From positions 53,950-117,949 of the forward strand of contig JAKLLB010000003.1 of assembly GCA_023150345.1 (NCBI GenBank): a stretch of 64,000 nt of DNA, written 5' to 3'. Numbering within the stretch: position 1 is the first letter of the stretch; each line of letters opens with the position of its first letter. Below the pieces are notes generated by a model, which made no database searches, was not told the DNA's origin, and saw nothing but the letters and a program-made list of their open reading frames with translations. Positions 38,368 to 47,388 of this stretch are shown in pieces. Position numbers and translations under genes: made by a program. This DNA is from Aquabacterium sp. (GTDB lineage: Bacteria > Pseudomonadota > Gammaproteobacteria > Burkholderiales > Burkholderiaceae_C).

Positions 38368-39777
38368 TCAGCGCGGGATCATGACCGGGCGCTCGCCCTC
38401 GCTCCATCGTGCGCGTTCGCGCTGAAGGGCCAGCGGTCGTGGGCGCGCTGCTGCGGCGGGGCCTGCGCAGCCCTGCCCGTCGGCATGCGCCAGCGCCGCG
38501 GCCAACAGTGGCTCGGCCGGGGCGCCCAGCGGCTGGTGCCAGTCTTCGGCCACCGCGCACGTGGGCTGCAAACCGTCGAAGTACCGCCCTTCATTGCGAG
38601 CGTTCACCGACTCGAAGTTGACGACGTTGTAGGTGGTGCCACAGGTGTCGTCCTTGGGCAGGAAGCCTACCGGCTTGCCGCAGGTGGCGTCGCCCACCAA
38701 GACCACGTCGACGTACGGCCGCAACCCGTTGGCGAGTTGCTCGCTGGCCGAACAGGTGCGCGAGCCCACCAGCAGATACACCCGCGCCAAGCCCAGGGCA
38801 TCGGCCGGACGCGTGAACGCGTAACTGGTGTTCCACTGGGCGGCCTGGCGGTTGTTGTAGAGCAGCGAAGAATATGTGGCGCCGACCGCGCGCACGCCCG
38901 CCACGAGTGAGGCAAGGTCGCGCCCGACGCTGACCAAGCCACCGCCGTTGTAGCGCAAGTCGACCACCAGCTCGCGCACGCCAGCTGCTCGAAAGCGCGA
39001 GAACGCCTCCGTGGCTGGCGTGATCGCCTGCGTGATCATGTCCTTGACCATGAGGTAGCCCACGGGTCGCCCCCCTGGCGTGTACACCACCGCGCTTCGG
39101 GGCACCGGGCTGAGGCGATACACCGCCGCAGCCAGCGTGACCGTGCGCTGGCCGCCGGTTCCTTGCAGCAGCAATGCAAGCGTCTGGCCTGAACGCTCGG
39201 CCGTGAGCAGACTGAAGTCGTTGGCCGAGATCAGCTCGCTGGCCGGTCGACCGTTCAGTGCCAGCACCTGATCGCCACGCACGACACCGGCAACGCCGGC
39301 AGGCGACTGCGGCTCGACATGCCGCACGTGCAGCGGCAGGTCGGGTCGACCCACGACCTCGACGCCGGCCACCGCCACGCCATAGCCCAGTGCCTGACCG
39401 TCGCCATAAAAGCGGTTGAAGCTCTCCGTGCTCTCGAAGTAGCTCCAGCGATCGGCCGGGAAGGTGGCATTGCCGGTGAACAGCAGCGCCTTGAAATACT
39501 CATCCAGCGAGGCGCCACCCCAGGGGTCGGGCCGCGGGCTGATGGCGTACCAGAAGTACCAGTCATCGAAATAGTCGCGCAGCGCGGCCTTGCGCGAGTT
39601 CGGCTGGCAGGTCAGGGAGACGATGGGATCTCCAGGATCTCCGCCGCCACCGCCGCATCCGGCCAGGAGCGCCAATGCTGTCGCGAGGGCCAGCACCGGA
39701 CGGGACTGTCGTGGCGCACGCTTGTGCGCGCTTGGCCGCTCGGCCAGCGGGTTCAGGCAAGTTGAGACGGAATGCAT
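38368..39777 (-). CDS. S41-family C-terminal-processing peptidase, lipoprotein
   Basis: 469 residues. The signal peptide ends in the lipobox LLAGC (residues ~37-41) followed by GGGGG, so the protein is membrane-anchored on the outer side of the inner membrane. A PDZ-like domain (HVRHVEPQSPAGVAGVVRGDQ) precedes the S41 domain, with the nucleophile Ser in GSRTCSASEQLANG and the Lys in ATCGKPVGF. The tail is Ala/Arg-rich and unusual. ATG at 39777. Substrates unknown. Confidence 0.82.
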   Translation of the reverse strand: MHSVSTCLNPLAERPSAHKRAPRQSRPVLALATALALLAGCGGGGGDPGDPIVSLTCQPNSRKAALRDYFDDWYFWYAISPRPDPWGGASLDEYFKALLFTGNATFPADRWSYFESTESFNRFYGDGQALGYGVAVAGVEVVGRPDLPLHVRHVEPQSPAGVAGVVRGDQVLALNGRPASELISANDFSLLTAERSGQTLALLLQGTGGQRTVTLAAAVYRLSPVPRSAVVYTPGGRPVGYLMVKDMITQAITPATEAFSRFRAAGVRELVVDLRYNGGGLVSVGRDLASLVAGVRAVGATYSSLLYNNRQAAQWNTSYAFTRPADALGLARVYLLVGSRTCSASEQLANGLRPYVDVVLVGDATCGKPVGFLPKDDTCGTTYNVVNFESVNARNEGRYFDGLQPTCAVAEDWHQPLGAPAEPLLAAALAHADGQGCAGPAAAARPRPLALQRERARWSEGERPVMIPR

Positions 39778-39903
39778 CGACGGGCTCCGGTTCGGCCAGT
39801 ATGGCAGCGCCCGCCCAGGGCAGCCACCTACAATCGGCAACCCCCCAGAATGCGCATTCGTTGACAGGGCCTGCCCTGCGCGTTGTGTCCAATCGTCTCT
39901 GCC

Positions 39904-42589
39904 ATGACCGAAACGCCCAAGTCCTTCGAACCCACCGCCATCGAGGCCCATTGGGGTCCGCGTTGGGAGCAATCGGGCCTGTACGCGCCCAGGCTCGACG
40001 CGAGCAAACCGTCGTTCTCGATCCAGTTGCCGCCGCCCAACGTCACCGGCACGCTGCACATGGGCCATGCGTTCAACCAGACGATCATGGACTCGCTGAC
40101 GCGTTACCACCGCATGCGCGGTTTCAACACGCTGTGGGTGCCAGGCACCGACCACGCCGGCATCGCCACGCAGATCGTCGTGGAGCGCCAGTTGCAGGAG
40201 CAGGGCATCAGCCGCCACGATCTCGGCCGCGAGGCGTTCGTCGCCAAGGTCTGGGAGTGGAAGGAACACAGCGGCTCGACCATCACGCGGCAGATGCGCC
40301 GCATGGGCGCCAGCGTGAGCTGGGCGCACGAGTACTTCACCATGGACGACAAGCTGTCGAAGGTGGTGACCGAGACCTTCGTGCGGCTGTATGAAGAGGG
40401 CCTGATCTACCGCGGAAAGCGCCTGGTGAGCTGGGATCCGGTGCTCAAGAGCGCGGTGTCCGACCTCGAGGTGGAGAGCGAGGAAGAAGACGGCCACCTG
40501 TGGCACATCCGCTATCCGCTGGCCGATGGCTCGGGCTCGCTGGTGGTGGCCACCACGCGCCCCGAGACCATGCTGGGCGACACCGCCGTGATGGTGCACC
40601 CGGAAGACGAACGCTACGCCGCATTCGTGGGCAAGCAGGTGAAGCTGCCGATCACCGGGCGCCTGGTGCCGGTGATCGCCGATGCCTATGTCGACAAGGA
40701 ATTCGGCACCGGCGTCGTGAAGGTCACGCCCGCACACGACGCCAACGACTATGCGGTCGGCCAGCGCCACGGCCTGGAGATGATCACCATCTTCACCCTC
40801 GAAGCCACGGTGCGCACCGATTTGCCCGAGATCCCCGAGGGCCTGCGCGGGCTGGACCGCTTCGTCGCCCGGAAGGCGGTGGTGGCCGACCTCGACACCG
40901 AGGGCCTGCTGGTCGAGACCCGCAAGCACCGGCTGATGGTGCCGCGCTGCGCCCGCACCGGCCAGGTGATCGAGCCCATGCTCACCGACCAGTGGTTCGT
41001 CGCCATGACCAAGCCGGGAGCAGACGGAAGCAGCATCGCGCGCAAGGCCATCGACGTGGTGGCCTCGGGCGAGGTGAAGTTCGTTCCCGAGCAGTGGGTC
41101 AACACCTACAACCAGTGGATGAAGAACATCCAGGACTGGTGCATCAGCCGCCAGCTCTGGTGGGGCCGTGCCCTTCTCCACGCTGGGCTGGCCCGAGCGC
41201 ACGGTCGAGCAGGACCTGTTCCTGCCCTCCTCGGTACTGGTGACCGGCTACGACATCATCTTCTTCTGGGTCGCCCGGATGATCATGATGACCAAGCACT
41301 TCACCGGCAGGGTGCCGTTCCATCATGTCTACATCCACGGCCTGGTGCTCGACGCCCACGGCCACAAGATGAGCAAGAGCGAAGGCAATGTGCTCGATCC
41401 GGTCGATCTGATCGACGGCATCCAGCTCGGCCCGCTGCTCGACAAGCGCACCACGGGGCTGCGCAAGCCGGAGACCGCGCCCAAGGTGCGCAAGGCCACC
41501 GAAAAGGAGTTCCCGGACGGCATTCCGGGCTACGGTGCCGATGCGCTGCGCTTCACCTTCGCGGCCATGGCGACGCTGGGGCGCAGCATCAACTTCGACA
41601 GCAAGCGCTGCGAGGGCTATCGCAACTTCTGCAACAAGCTCTGGAATGCCACGCGCTTCGTGCTGATGAACTGCGACGGGCAGGATTGCGGCCTGGATGG
41701 CGTCGCCCAGGCGGCCTGCGCGACCCCCGCCGGCTGCGAAGCCTATCTCTCATTTTCGGCGGCAGACCGGTGGATCACCGGCGAGTTGCAGCGCGTCGAG
41801 GCGACGGTGGCCCAGGGTTTCGCCGAGTACCGGCTCGATACCGTGGCCGGCGCCATCTACCAGTTCGTGTGGGACGAGTATTGCGACTGGTACCTCGAAA
41901 TCGCCAAGGTGCAAATCGCCAGCGGCGGCGCCGCGCAGCAGCGTGCCACTCGGCGCACGCTGATCCGGGTACTGGAGACGGTGCTCCGGCTGCTGCACCC
42001 GGTGACCCCGTTCATCACGGCCGAGCTGTGGAACACGGTGGCGCCGGTGGCCGGGCGCAAGGTGTGCGACAGCGTGGCGGCGGCGCCCTACCCCCAGGCC
42101 CAGCCCGAGCGCATCGACGCCGCGGCGGACGCCTGGATGACACGGCTGAAGGGTGTGGTGGCTGCCGTGCGCAGCCTGCGCAGCGAAATGGGCCTGTCAC
42201 CGGCCGAGCGCGTACCGCTCTATGCCATCGGCGACGCCGTCTTCATTGAAGAAGCCGCCCCGGTGCTCAAGGCCCTGGGCAAGCTCGCGGAGGTGCGCTC
42301 ATTCGACGACGAGGCCGCCTTCACCCAGGCCAGCGCGCAGGCGCCGGTGGCGGTGCATGGGGCGCTGCGGCTGGCTCTGCACGTGGCCATCGACGTGGAG
42401 GCCGAGCGCGCGCGGCTGGCGCGCGAGATCATGCGGTTGCAGGGCGAAATCACCAAGGCGCAGGGCAAGCTCGGCAACGAGAGCTTCGTGGCGCGCGCGC
42501 CGGCAGCGGTGGTCGAACAGGAGCGTCAGCGGCTCGACGACTTCAGCCAGACGCTCCGCCGGCTGCAAGATCAAGCGGCTCGTCTGTAG
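39904..42589 (+). pseudogene. valS: Valyl-tRNA synthetase, disrupted by an internal out-of-frame deletion
   Basis: The first part (39904 to about 41166, 421 codons) holds the HMGH signature (TLHMGHAF), the editing domain and stops being ValRS-like right after SRQLWWG. ValRS sequence resumes in another frame at PFSTLGWPE (from 41168), with KMSKS as HKMSKSEG, anticodon-binding domain and C-terminal coiled coil, to 42589. Normal ValRS has about 50 more residues here, including the IPAW and DVLDTWFSS segments of the catalytic core. So about 150-180 bases are missing at 41166-41168 and the frame shifts. As valS is essential, an assembly fault or a second copy must be considered. Confidence 0.88.
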
Positions 42590-43520
42590 GCCGCTCGGGT
42601 GACCGGAAGTCGCGCACGACGGGTTGCGTGAGCAATTCGTCGATGCGACGCGCCACACCCCAGGCGCTGCGCACGCGCGACTCGCGGGTGGTGCTGGCCA
42701 CGCGTGGTGTGATCTGCAGGTTATCGATGTCGTGCAGCGGGCGCCCGGGCTCCAGCATGCCCGGCTCCAGGCTGTCGAACCAGGCCGCGGCCATGCGGCC
42801 CGTGCCCAATGCGTCGGCCAGCGCTGCCTCATCGAAGACGCTGGACGGCGCGATGCTCACCATCACCTGGTTCGGGCGACAGAACGGCAGGAAGCGTTCA
42901 CCGATCAGGCCGTGGTATCGGGTGAAGTAGGTCAGCAGCACCGCCACCGCCTCCGACTCTTCCAGCAACTCGCGCAGTCCCACCGGCTCGACTTTCCAGC
43001 GTGCCCAGATGCCATCGTTGGCATGCACCGCCGGGTCGTAGCCGACCACGCGCGCACCGAACGCGGACAGCAACTGGGCCAGGGGCCGCGCGGCGGGCGA
43101 CATGCCCACCAGACCGACCGTGGAGCCCCCGATCTCGCGGCCCACCAGCAAGCCTTCGGCATTGACCACCGGCACCCGCCGCAGCATCTGCAGCAGCGCC
43201 CCGATCACGAACTCGGCCTCGGCCGCGGCGGTGGCATTGCTCGGGCGCACCACCTCCACACCGGCGCGGGCGCAGGCGTCCACATCGATGTTCTCCGCGC
43301 CGGCACTCAATCGCCCCACGGCGCGCAGCATGGGTGCGTGGTGCAGCGTTTCTGCATCCAGCGCGACCGACGGCGGAATGATCATCGAGCGCACGTTGTA
43401 GAGCGCCTGGCGGAAACCGCGCGGTTCGCGGCCGAGATCCGGCGCGTAACGCACGGCGTGGCGCGCGACCAGCCAGTGCATCACTTCGGGATCCAGCGGT
43501 TCGACGATCAGGATATCCAT
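42543..43520 (-). CDS. 2-hydroxyacid dehydrogenase-like protein with altered active site
   Basis: 325 residues with the fold of D-isomer 2-hydroxyacid dehydrogenases (lid and nucleotide domains; [17 protein letters not shown] near residue 74). The expected catalytic residues are not all present: the Arg of the NxARGxxVD motif is Pro225 ([10 protein letters not shown]), the His of TPH is Arg273 (ITPRVAST), and the GxGxxG loop reads GMSPAA. The Glu-Pro motif is kept at 252-253. It may not act as a normal oxidoreductase. ATG at 43520. The 3' end overlaps the valS end by 47 bases on the opposite strand. Confidence 0.7.
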   Translation of the reverse strand: MDILIVEPLDPEVMHWLVARHAVRYAPDLGREPRGFRQALYNVRSMIIPPSVALDAETLHHAPMLRAVGRLSAGAENIDVDACARAGVEVVRPSNATAAAEAEFVIGALLQMLRRVPVVNAEGLLVGREIGGSTVGLVGMSPAARPLAQLLSAFGARVVGYDPAVHANDGIWARWKVEPVGLRELLEESEAVAVLLTYFTRYHGLIGERFLPFCRPNQVMVSIAPSSVFDEAALADALGTGRMAAAWFDSLEPGMLEPGRPLHDIDNLQITPRVASTTRESRVRSAWGVARRIDELLTQPVVRDFRSPERPTDEPLDLAAGGASG

Positions 43521-43640
43521 CGGCTCCCACGCACCGGGACGGTCCGTGCTGCCCGTGCCGGAAGGCACCGGACAGGCCGGCACTGACCTGCAGGCATTCT
43601 ATGTAAGCGATTGTTGACCGACGAAGGGTTGTTTCCCTCA

Positions 43641-43690
43641 CCCCGGTTCCGGGGGGGCACCAGCTCCCTCCCCCCGGTGTGGTGGGGGGA
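43641..43690 (-). terminator. Two G/C hairpins between tusA and the dehydrogenase gene
   Basis: CCCCGG/CCGGGG at 43641-43654 and TCCCCCC/GGGGGGA at 43669-43690 (7 bp, 8-base loop). They lie 54 bases after the tusA stop in the direction of transcription. No T-run follows, so termination is a guess. Confidence 0.4.
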
Positions 43691-43743
43691 CGATCGCGCG
43701 CGCGGACACCGGCCCGAGGGTCGCGCCGCGCTGGGCGGTCGCA

Positions 43744-43980
43744 TCATCGACGACGCAGGTAGTGCACGAATTCGGCACCTTCGGCCGACTGCTCGAGCAG
43801 TTCATTGCCGGTCTGGCGCGCAAATGCCTGGAAGTCGCGCATGGATCCAGGATCGGTCGCGACCACCTTGAGCACCTGGCCGCTGGACATCTCGGACAGC
43901 GCCTTCTTGGCCTTCAGGATGGGCAACGGGCAGTTCAGGCCGCGCGTGTCGAGTTCCTTCTGCGCTTGCATCGTCGGCAT
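43744..43980 (-). CDS. tusA: TusA-like sulfurtransferase
   Basis: 78-residue protein. Begins MPTMQAQKELDTRGLNCPLP with Cys17 as the persulfide-bearing residue in the CPxP motif; the KAKKALSEMSSGQ helix and MRDFQAFARQTGNELL match TusA. TusA passes sulfur for tRNA 2-thiolation (with TusBCDE and MnmA) and other sulfur carriers. The start could also be ATG at 43971. Sits in a minus-strand run of sulfur-related genes with cysM upstream. Confidence 0.88.
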   Translation of the reverse strand: MPTMQAQKELDTRGLNCPLPILKAKKALSEMSSGQVLKVVATDPGSMRDFQAFARQTGNELLEQSAEGAEFVHYLRRR

Positions 43981-44030
43981 TTCGTCGAGCGGAGAAGTTT
44001 CGATTCTAGGGGGGTGGCGCGTCCGGTCGG

Positions 44031-44576
44031 TCAGGGTGGATCGCGACGAGGAGGATCCATGAATACAGGCTCCAGCCCGCGGCTGCGCAACCAGTCGGCC
44101 AGTGCATAGCCGGTCCCGGCGGGCCAGCACCTCAGGTCCTGGGGCGCAAACAGCCGGTATTCGGCCAGCTCGGGCGACAACCGGATCTCGCCGGATGCCT
44201 GCACGTGGTAGGCAATGATGACCTGGTTCATGCGCTGGAAGTCGTAGACGCCGATCAACGCCGTGTGATGCACCTGCAGCGCGGTTTCTTCGGCCACCTC
44301 GCGCGCGATCCCCTCGACCGGTGTCTCGCCCGCCTCCATGAAGCCGGTGATCAGCGCGAACATGCGGTGCGCCCAGGCGGCATTTCGCGCCAGCAGCACC
44401 TGGCCACCTCGGTCGGTGCACTCGACGATGGCAGCCAGGACCGGCGTCGGGTTGTTCCAGTGCGTCCAGTGGCATGCCGGGCAGCGCAGCCGGGTACGCG
44501 GCCCGCCGTCCTCGACCTGCTCGATCAGGGCCAGCTCGGTGGCGCAGGCGGGGCAATAGCGATAGGCATGGCTCAT
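44031..44576 (-). CDS. Nudix hydrolase with zinc ribbon
   Basis: 181 residues. An N-terminal CPACATEL...CPACHWTHWNNPTPV zinc ribbon like that of NADH pyrophosphatases precedes a full Nudix box GFMEAGETPVEGIAREVAEET. NUDIX proteins with this ribbon often cleave NADH or related dinucleotides, but the substrate is not fixed by sequence. ATG at 44576 is preferred over GTG at 44588. It starts just after cysM (12 bases) and is probably co-transcribed with it and tusA. Confidence 0.85.
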   Translation of the reverse strand: MSHAYRYCPACATELALIEQVEDGGPRTRLRCPACHWTHWNNPTPVLAAIVECTDRGGQVLLARNAAWAHRMFALITGFMEAGETPVEGIAREVAEETALQVHHTALIGVYDFQRMNQVIIAYHVQASGEIRLSPELAEYRLFAPQDLRCWPAGTGYALADWLRSRGLEPVFMDPPRRDPP

Positions 44577-44588
44577 GATGCGATGCAC

Positions 44589-45494
44589 TCAGGCAGGAAA
44601 CACGCCGGTGGACAGGTAGCGCTCGCCACGGTCGCAGACCACGAACACGATGGTTGCGTCCTCCACCCGCGCAGCCAGCTGCAGCGCGACCCAGGCCGCG
44701 CCCGCGGCCGAGATGCCTGTGAACAGGCCCTCCTCGCGCGCCAGCCGACGGGCCATTTCCTCGGCATCGGGCTGGCTCACCAGCACGAGCTCGTCGACCT
44801 GGCCCGGATCGTAGATGCGCGGCTGGTAGGCCGGGGGCCACTTGCGGATACCCGGGATGCGCGAGCCCTCGGCCGGCTGTGCGCCGATGATGCGCACGGC
44901 CGGGTTGCGCTCCTTGAGGTAGCGTCCCACGCCGGTGATGGTGCCGGTGGTGCCCATGGCACTGACGAAGTGGGTGACGCAGCCCTCGGTGTCCTGCCAG
45001 ATCTCGGGGCCGGTGGTTTCGTAGTGCACCCGCGGGTTGTCGGCGTTCGCGAACTGGTCGAGCACGCGCCCGCGCCCTTCGCGCTGCATCTGTTCGGCCA
45101 GGTCGCGGGCGTACTCCATGCCGCCCGAACGCGGCGTGAGAATCAGCTCGGCGCCGTAGGCCTTCATGGTCTGCGCCCGCTCGACCGAGAGATCCTCCGG
45201 CATGATCAGCACCATGCGATAACCACGTATCGCGGCGGCCATGGCCAGCGCGATGCCGGTGTTGCCGGAGGTGGGCTCGATCAATGTGTCGCCGGGATGG
45301 ATCTCGCCGCGCTCCTCGGCACGGCGGATCATGCTCATGGCGGGCCGGTCCTTCACGGAACCGGCCGGGTTGTGGCCCTCGAGCTTGCCAAGCACGACCG
45401 TGCGGCGCGTCGCCACGGACTGCCCGGGCAGGCGTTGCAGGCGCACCAGCGGCGTTCGGCCGATGACCTCCTCGACAGTGGGATAGACGGGCAT
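44589..45494 (-). CDS. cysM: Cysteine synthase B
   Basis: PLP enzyme using O-acetylserine and sulfide or thiosulfate. 301 residues, the length of CysM. The PLP lysine is Lys48 in NPAGSVKDRPAM; PTSGNTG and GTTGTITG bind substrate and PLP phosphate; RIPGIRKWPP is typical of the B form rather than CysK. ATG at 45494 (MPVYPTVEEV) is the natural start, with upstream in-frame starts dismissed. Divergent from tRNA-Leu. Confidence 0.95.
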   Translation of the reverse strand: MPVYPTVEEVIGRTPLVRLQRLPGQSVATRRTVVLGKLEGHNPAGSVKDRPAMSMIRRAEERGEIHPGDTLIEPTSGNTGIALAMAAAIRGYRMVLIMPEDLSVERAQTMKAYGAELILTPRSGGMEYARDLAEQMQREGRGRVLDQFANADNPRVHYETTGPEIWQDTEGCVTHFVSAMGTTGTITGVGRYLKERNPAVRIIGAQPAEGSRIPGIRKWPPAYQPRIYDPGQVDELVLVSQPDAEEMARRLAREEGLFTGISAAGAAWVALQLAARVEDATIVFVVCDRGERYLSTGVFPA

Positions 45495-45571
45495 GGGCAA
45501 CTGTTCCTTTGGCGCCCATTGTGGCAGCGCAGCACCGGCCGCGCGGGACCCCCATGCCATAATCCTCCGCC

Positions 45572-45594
45572 CACGCCGAACCAATTTCGGCGTG
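45572..45594 (+). other. Hairpin just upstream of tRNA-Leu, with -10 box
   Basis: CACGCCGAA/TTCGGCGTG (9-bp perfect stem, 5-base loop CCAAT) lies eight bases before the tRNA 5' end. A -10 like CATAAT at 45558-45563 precedes it, so the stem would form at the very 5' end of the precursor RNA. Could affect processing by RNase P or protect the end. Confidence 0.4.
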
Positions 45595-45602
45595 CCTCAT
45601 CG

Positions 45603-45687
45603 GCCCGCGTGACGAAATCGGTAGACGTAGCGGATTCAAAATCCGCCGCCGCAAGGCGTGCCAGTTCGAGTCTGGCCGCGGGCACCA
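45603..45687 (+). tRNA. tRNA-Leu (CAA)
   Basis: 85 bases with encoded CCA. Acceptor GCCCGCG/CGCGGGC, discriminator A, anticodon loop TTCAAAA with CAA in a GCGGA/TCCGC stem, a long variable arm (GCCGCAAGGCGT region) and GTTCGAGTC T-arm: a class II leucine tRNA reading UUG. The rhomboid gene begins 16 bases later. Confidence 0.96.
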
Positions 45688-45703
45688 CCCCCATACGCTG
45701 CTC

Positions 45704-46306
45704 ATGCTCCCGTTGCCACCGGTCACCCAGGCGTTGATGCTCATCTGCTCGGCGGTGTTTTGCGCCCAGTTGTTGCTTCCGGTGGGACTGATGGAGCGCT
45801 TCCTCGCCCTGTGGCCGCTGGCCAGCGGCCTTTTCCTGCCCTGGCAGGTCATCAGCTACGCATTTCTGCACGGCGACTTCACCCACTTGTTCTTCAACAT
45901 GCTGGGGCTGTACATGTTCGGCAGCGAGCTCGAACGCCTGTGGGGCACGCGGCGCTACTTGCAGGTGCTGGCCGCCAGCGTGCTGGCCGCAGCGGTGGCG
46001 CAGCTGGTGGTCACGCTGCTGCTGGGTTCGCGCGGATACACCGTGGGCGCGTCGGGCGCCCTGTTCGGGCTGTTGCTGGCCTACGGCATGCTGTTCCCGA
46101 ATCGCACCATCATGCCGCTGATTCCGCCGATCCCGATGAAGGCGCGAACGTTCGTGATGGTGTTCGGTGCGCTCGAGCTGCTGCTGGGTCTGTTCGGGCC
46201 GACCGGAGTGGCCCATTTCGCGCACCTGGGCGGCATGGCCGGGGCATGGCTGATGATCAGCTACTGGCGGGGCCGCCTGCCCTTCGGCTCGGGCCGGAGA
46301 CGCTGA
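45704..46306 (+). CDS. Rhomboid family intramembrane serine protease
   Basis: 200 residues, about six membrane helices. Catalytic Ser in VGASGALFGLLLAYGM and His in VAHFAHLGGMAGAWL are present, with Asn in THLFFNMLGL, so the protease looks active. Family members cut transmembrane helices; targets in proteobacteria are mostly unknown. ATG at 45704 lies 16 bases after the tRNA-Leu 3' end, so the mRNA may come from the tRNA transcript. No obvious ribosome-binding site. Confidence 0.88.
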   Translation: MLPLPPVTQALMLICSAVFCAQLLLPVGLMERFLALWPLASGLFLPWQVISYAFLHGDFTHLFFNMLGLYMFGSELERLWGTRRYLQVLAASVLAAAVAQLVVTLLLGSRGYTVGASGALFGLLLAYGMLFPNRTIMPLIPPIPMKARTFVMVFGALELLLGLFGPTGVAHFAHLGGMAGAWLMISYWRGRLPFGSGRRR

Positions 46307-46371
46307 CCTCGACCGGCCCCTGAACTCTCGGGACTGCCTGAGGCCGGGCCTCCGGGTTCGCGCGCCCGTCC

Positions 46372-47271
46372 CTAGCCCAGTGCGAACCAGGCCTCGTCCA
46401 CGCTCGGATAGCGCAGCCGCACGCGCAACTCGCGCTTGAGCCGGTCATTGCGCAGCTGCCTCGACTCGGACAGGAAGCTCATCTGCATCGCGCTGAGCTG
46501 AACCCAAGCCTGCTCGCGCGAGATGCGCGCAGGACGCGCCAGGCCGCACAGATCGGCCACATGGTCGAAATGGTCACCCATGAGCAGCCGTGATTCGTCG
46601 CACACATGCACCACGCGCTGCGGTCGCCCGCGGTAGAGCGCTGCGATGCAGGCGCGCGCCAAGTCATCGGCGTGAATGTGATTGGTGTAGACATCGTCCT
46701 GCGGACGCAGAACCGGCGCGCCACGCCACAGGCGCTCGCGTGGGTCTCCGCCCGGGCGGTCGAATGCATAGATGCCCGGCACCCGCAGGATCGAGACGGT
46801 CAGGGCACCCGCACGTCCGTGCCAGCGGACCAGCGCCTCGGCGTCGACGCGGCGAGCGGCGCGGTCGGTGGTCGGGCGCACCGTGCGGGTTTCGTCGAAC
46901 AACGCGCCGCCGGCATCACCGTAGACACCCGTGGTGCTGGCATAGACCATCCGGCGTACGCGGCCGCCGCGTGCGAGCGCCTGCAGCAGCGCCCGGGTGC
47001 GCCCGTCGCGGCGGCCGTGCGCCGGTGGCGGCGCCAGATGCAACACGGCGTCAGCCAGCCCGGCCAGGCGCCCCAGCGTGTCAGGACGGTCGAGATCGGC
47101 CACCAGCGGCAGGGCACCGGCCGAACGCAGCTCGCTCACCCGGCCGGCATCGCGCGTGAGGGCCAGCACGCGCCAGCGTTGGCGCAGCAGCCGCACCACG
47201 CGCAAGCCAACATCGCCGCAGCCCACGAGGAGCAACGTCGGGCGACGCATGGCGGTGGCGGGCAGGGTCAT
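46372..47271 (-). CDS. NAD(P)-binding SDR (extended) family protein
   Basis: 299 residues. Rossmann motif LLLVGCGDVGLRVV near residue 13, and YASTTGVYGD in the middle (YxxxK-type region is altered: no classic active YxxxK). It resembles SDR proteins of the YeeZ type, and the CDESRLLMGDHFD segment is typical of Burkholderiales members. A role as an epimerase or dehydratase is not proven. ATG at 47271 or 47250 (MRRPTLLLVGC). Faces the rhomboid gene. Confidence 0.7.
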   Translation of the reverse strand: MTLPATAMRRPTLLLVGCGDVGLRVVRLLRQRWRVLALTRDAGRVSELRSAGALPLVADLDRPDTLGRLAGLADAVLHLAPPPAHGRRDGRTRALLQALARGGRVRRMVYASTTGVYGDAGGALFDETRTVRPTTDRAARRVDAEALVRWHGRAGALTVSILRVPGIYAFDRPGGDPRERLWRGAPVLRPQDDVYTNHIHADDLARACIAALYRGRPQRVVHVCDESRLLMGDHFDHVADLCGLARPARISREQAWVQLSAMQMSFLSESRQLRNDRLKRELRVRLRYPSVDEAWFALG

Positions 47272-47388
47272 GAAGCAGGCTCGGCCTTGCCGCGGGCAGG
47301 GCCATCAAGGGCTGGGGGCAAAATCCGGGCCCGGTGCAGATGGCCCGAGTCTATCGGGCTGCCCCGCCCGATTCCGGAACCGAGGATC

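Noticed and set aside
38368-41202. 944-codon minus frame extending the S41 peptidase into valS
   Set aside because: The lipobox signal peptide from 39777 marks the real start; the N-terminal extension is antisense to valS.
41168-42589. Second half of valS read as an independent gene starting GTG at 41168
   Set aside because: It starts in the middle of the ValRS core and lacks the HIGH motif; better explained as the broken rest of valS.
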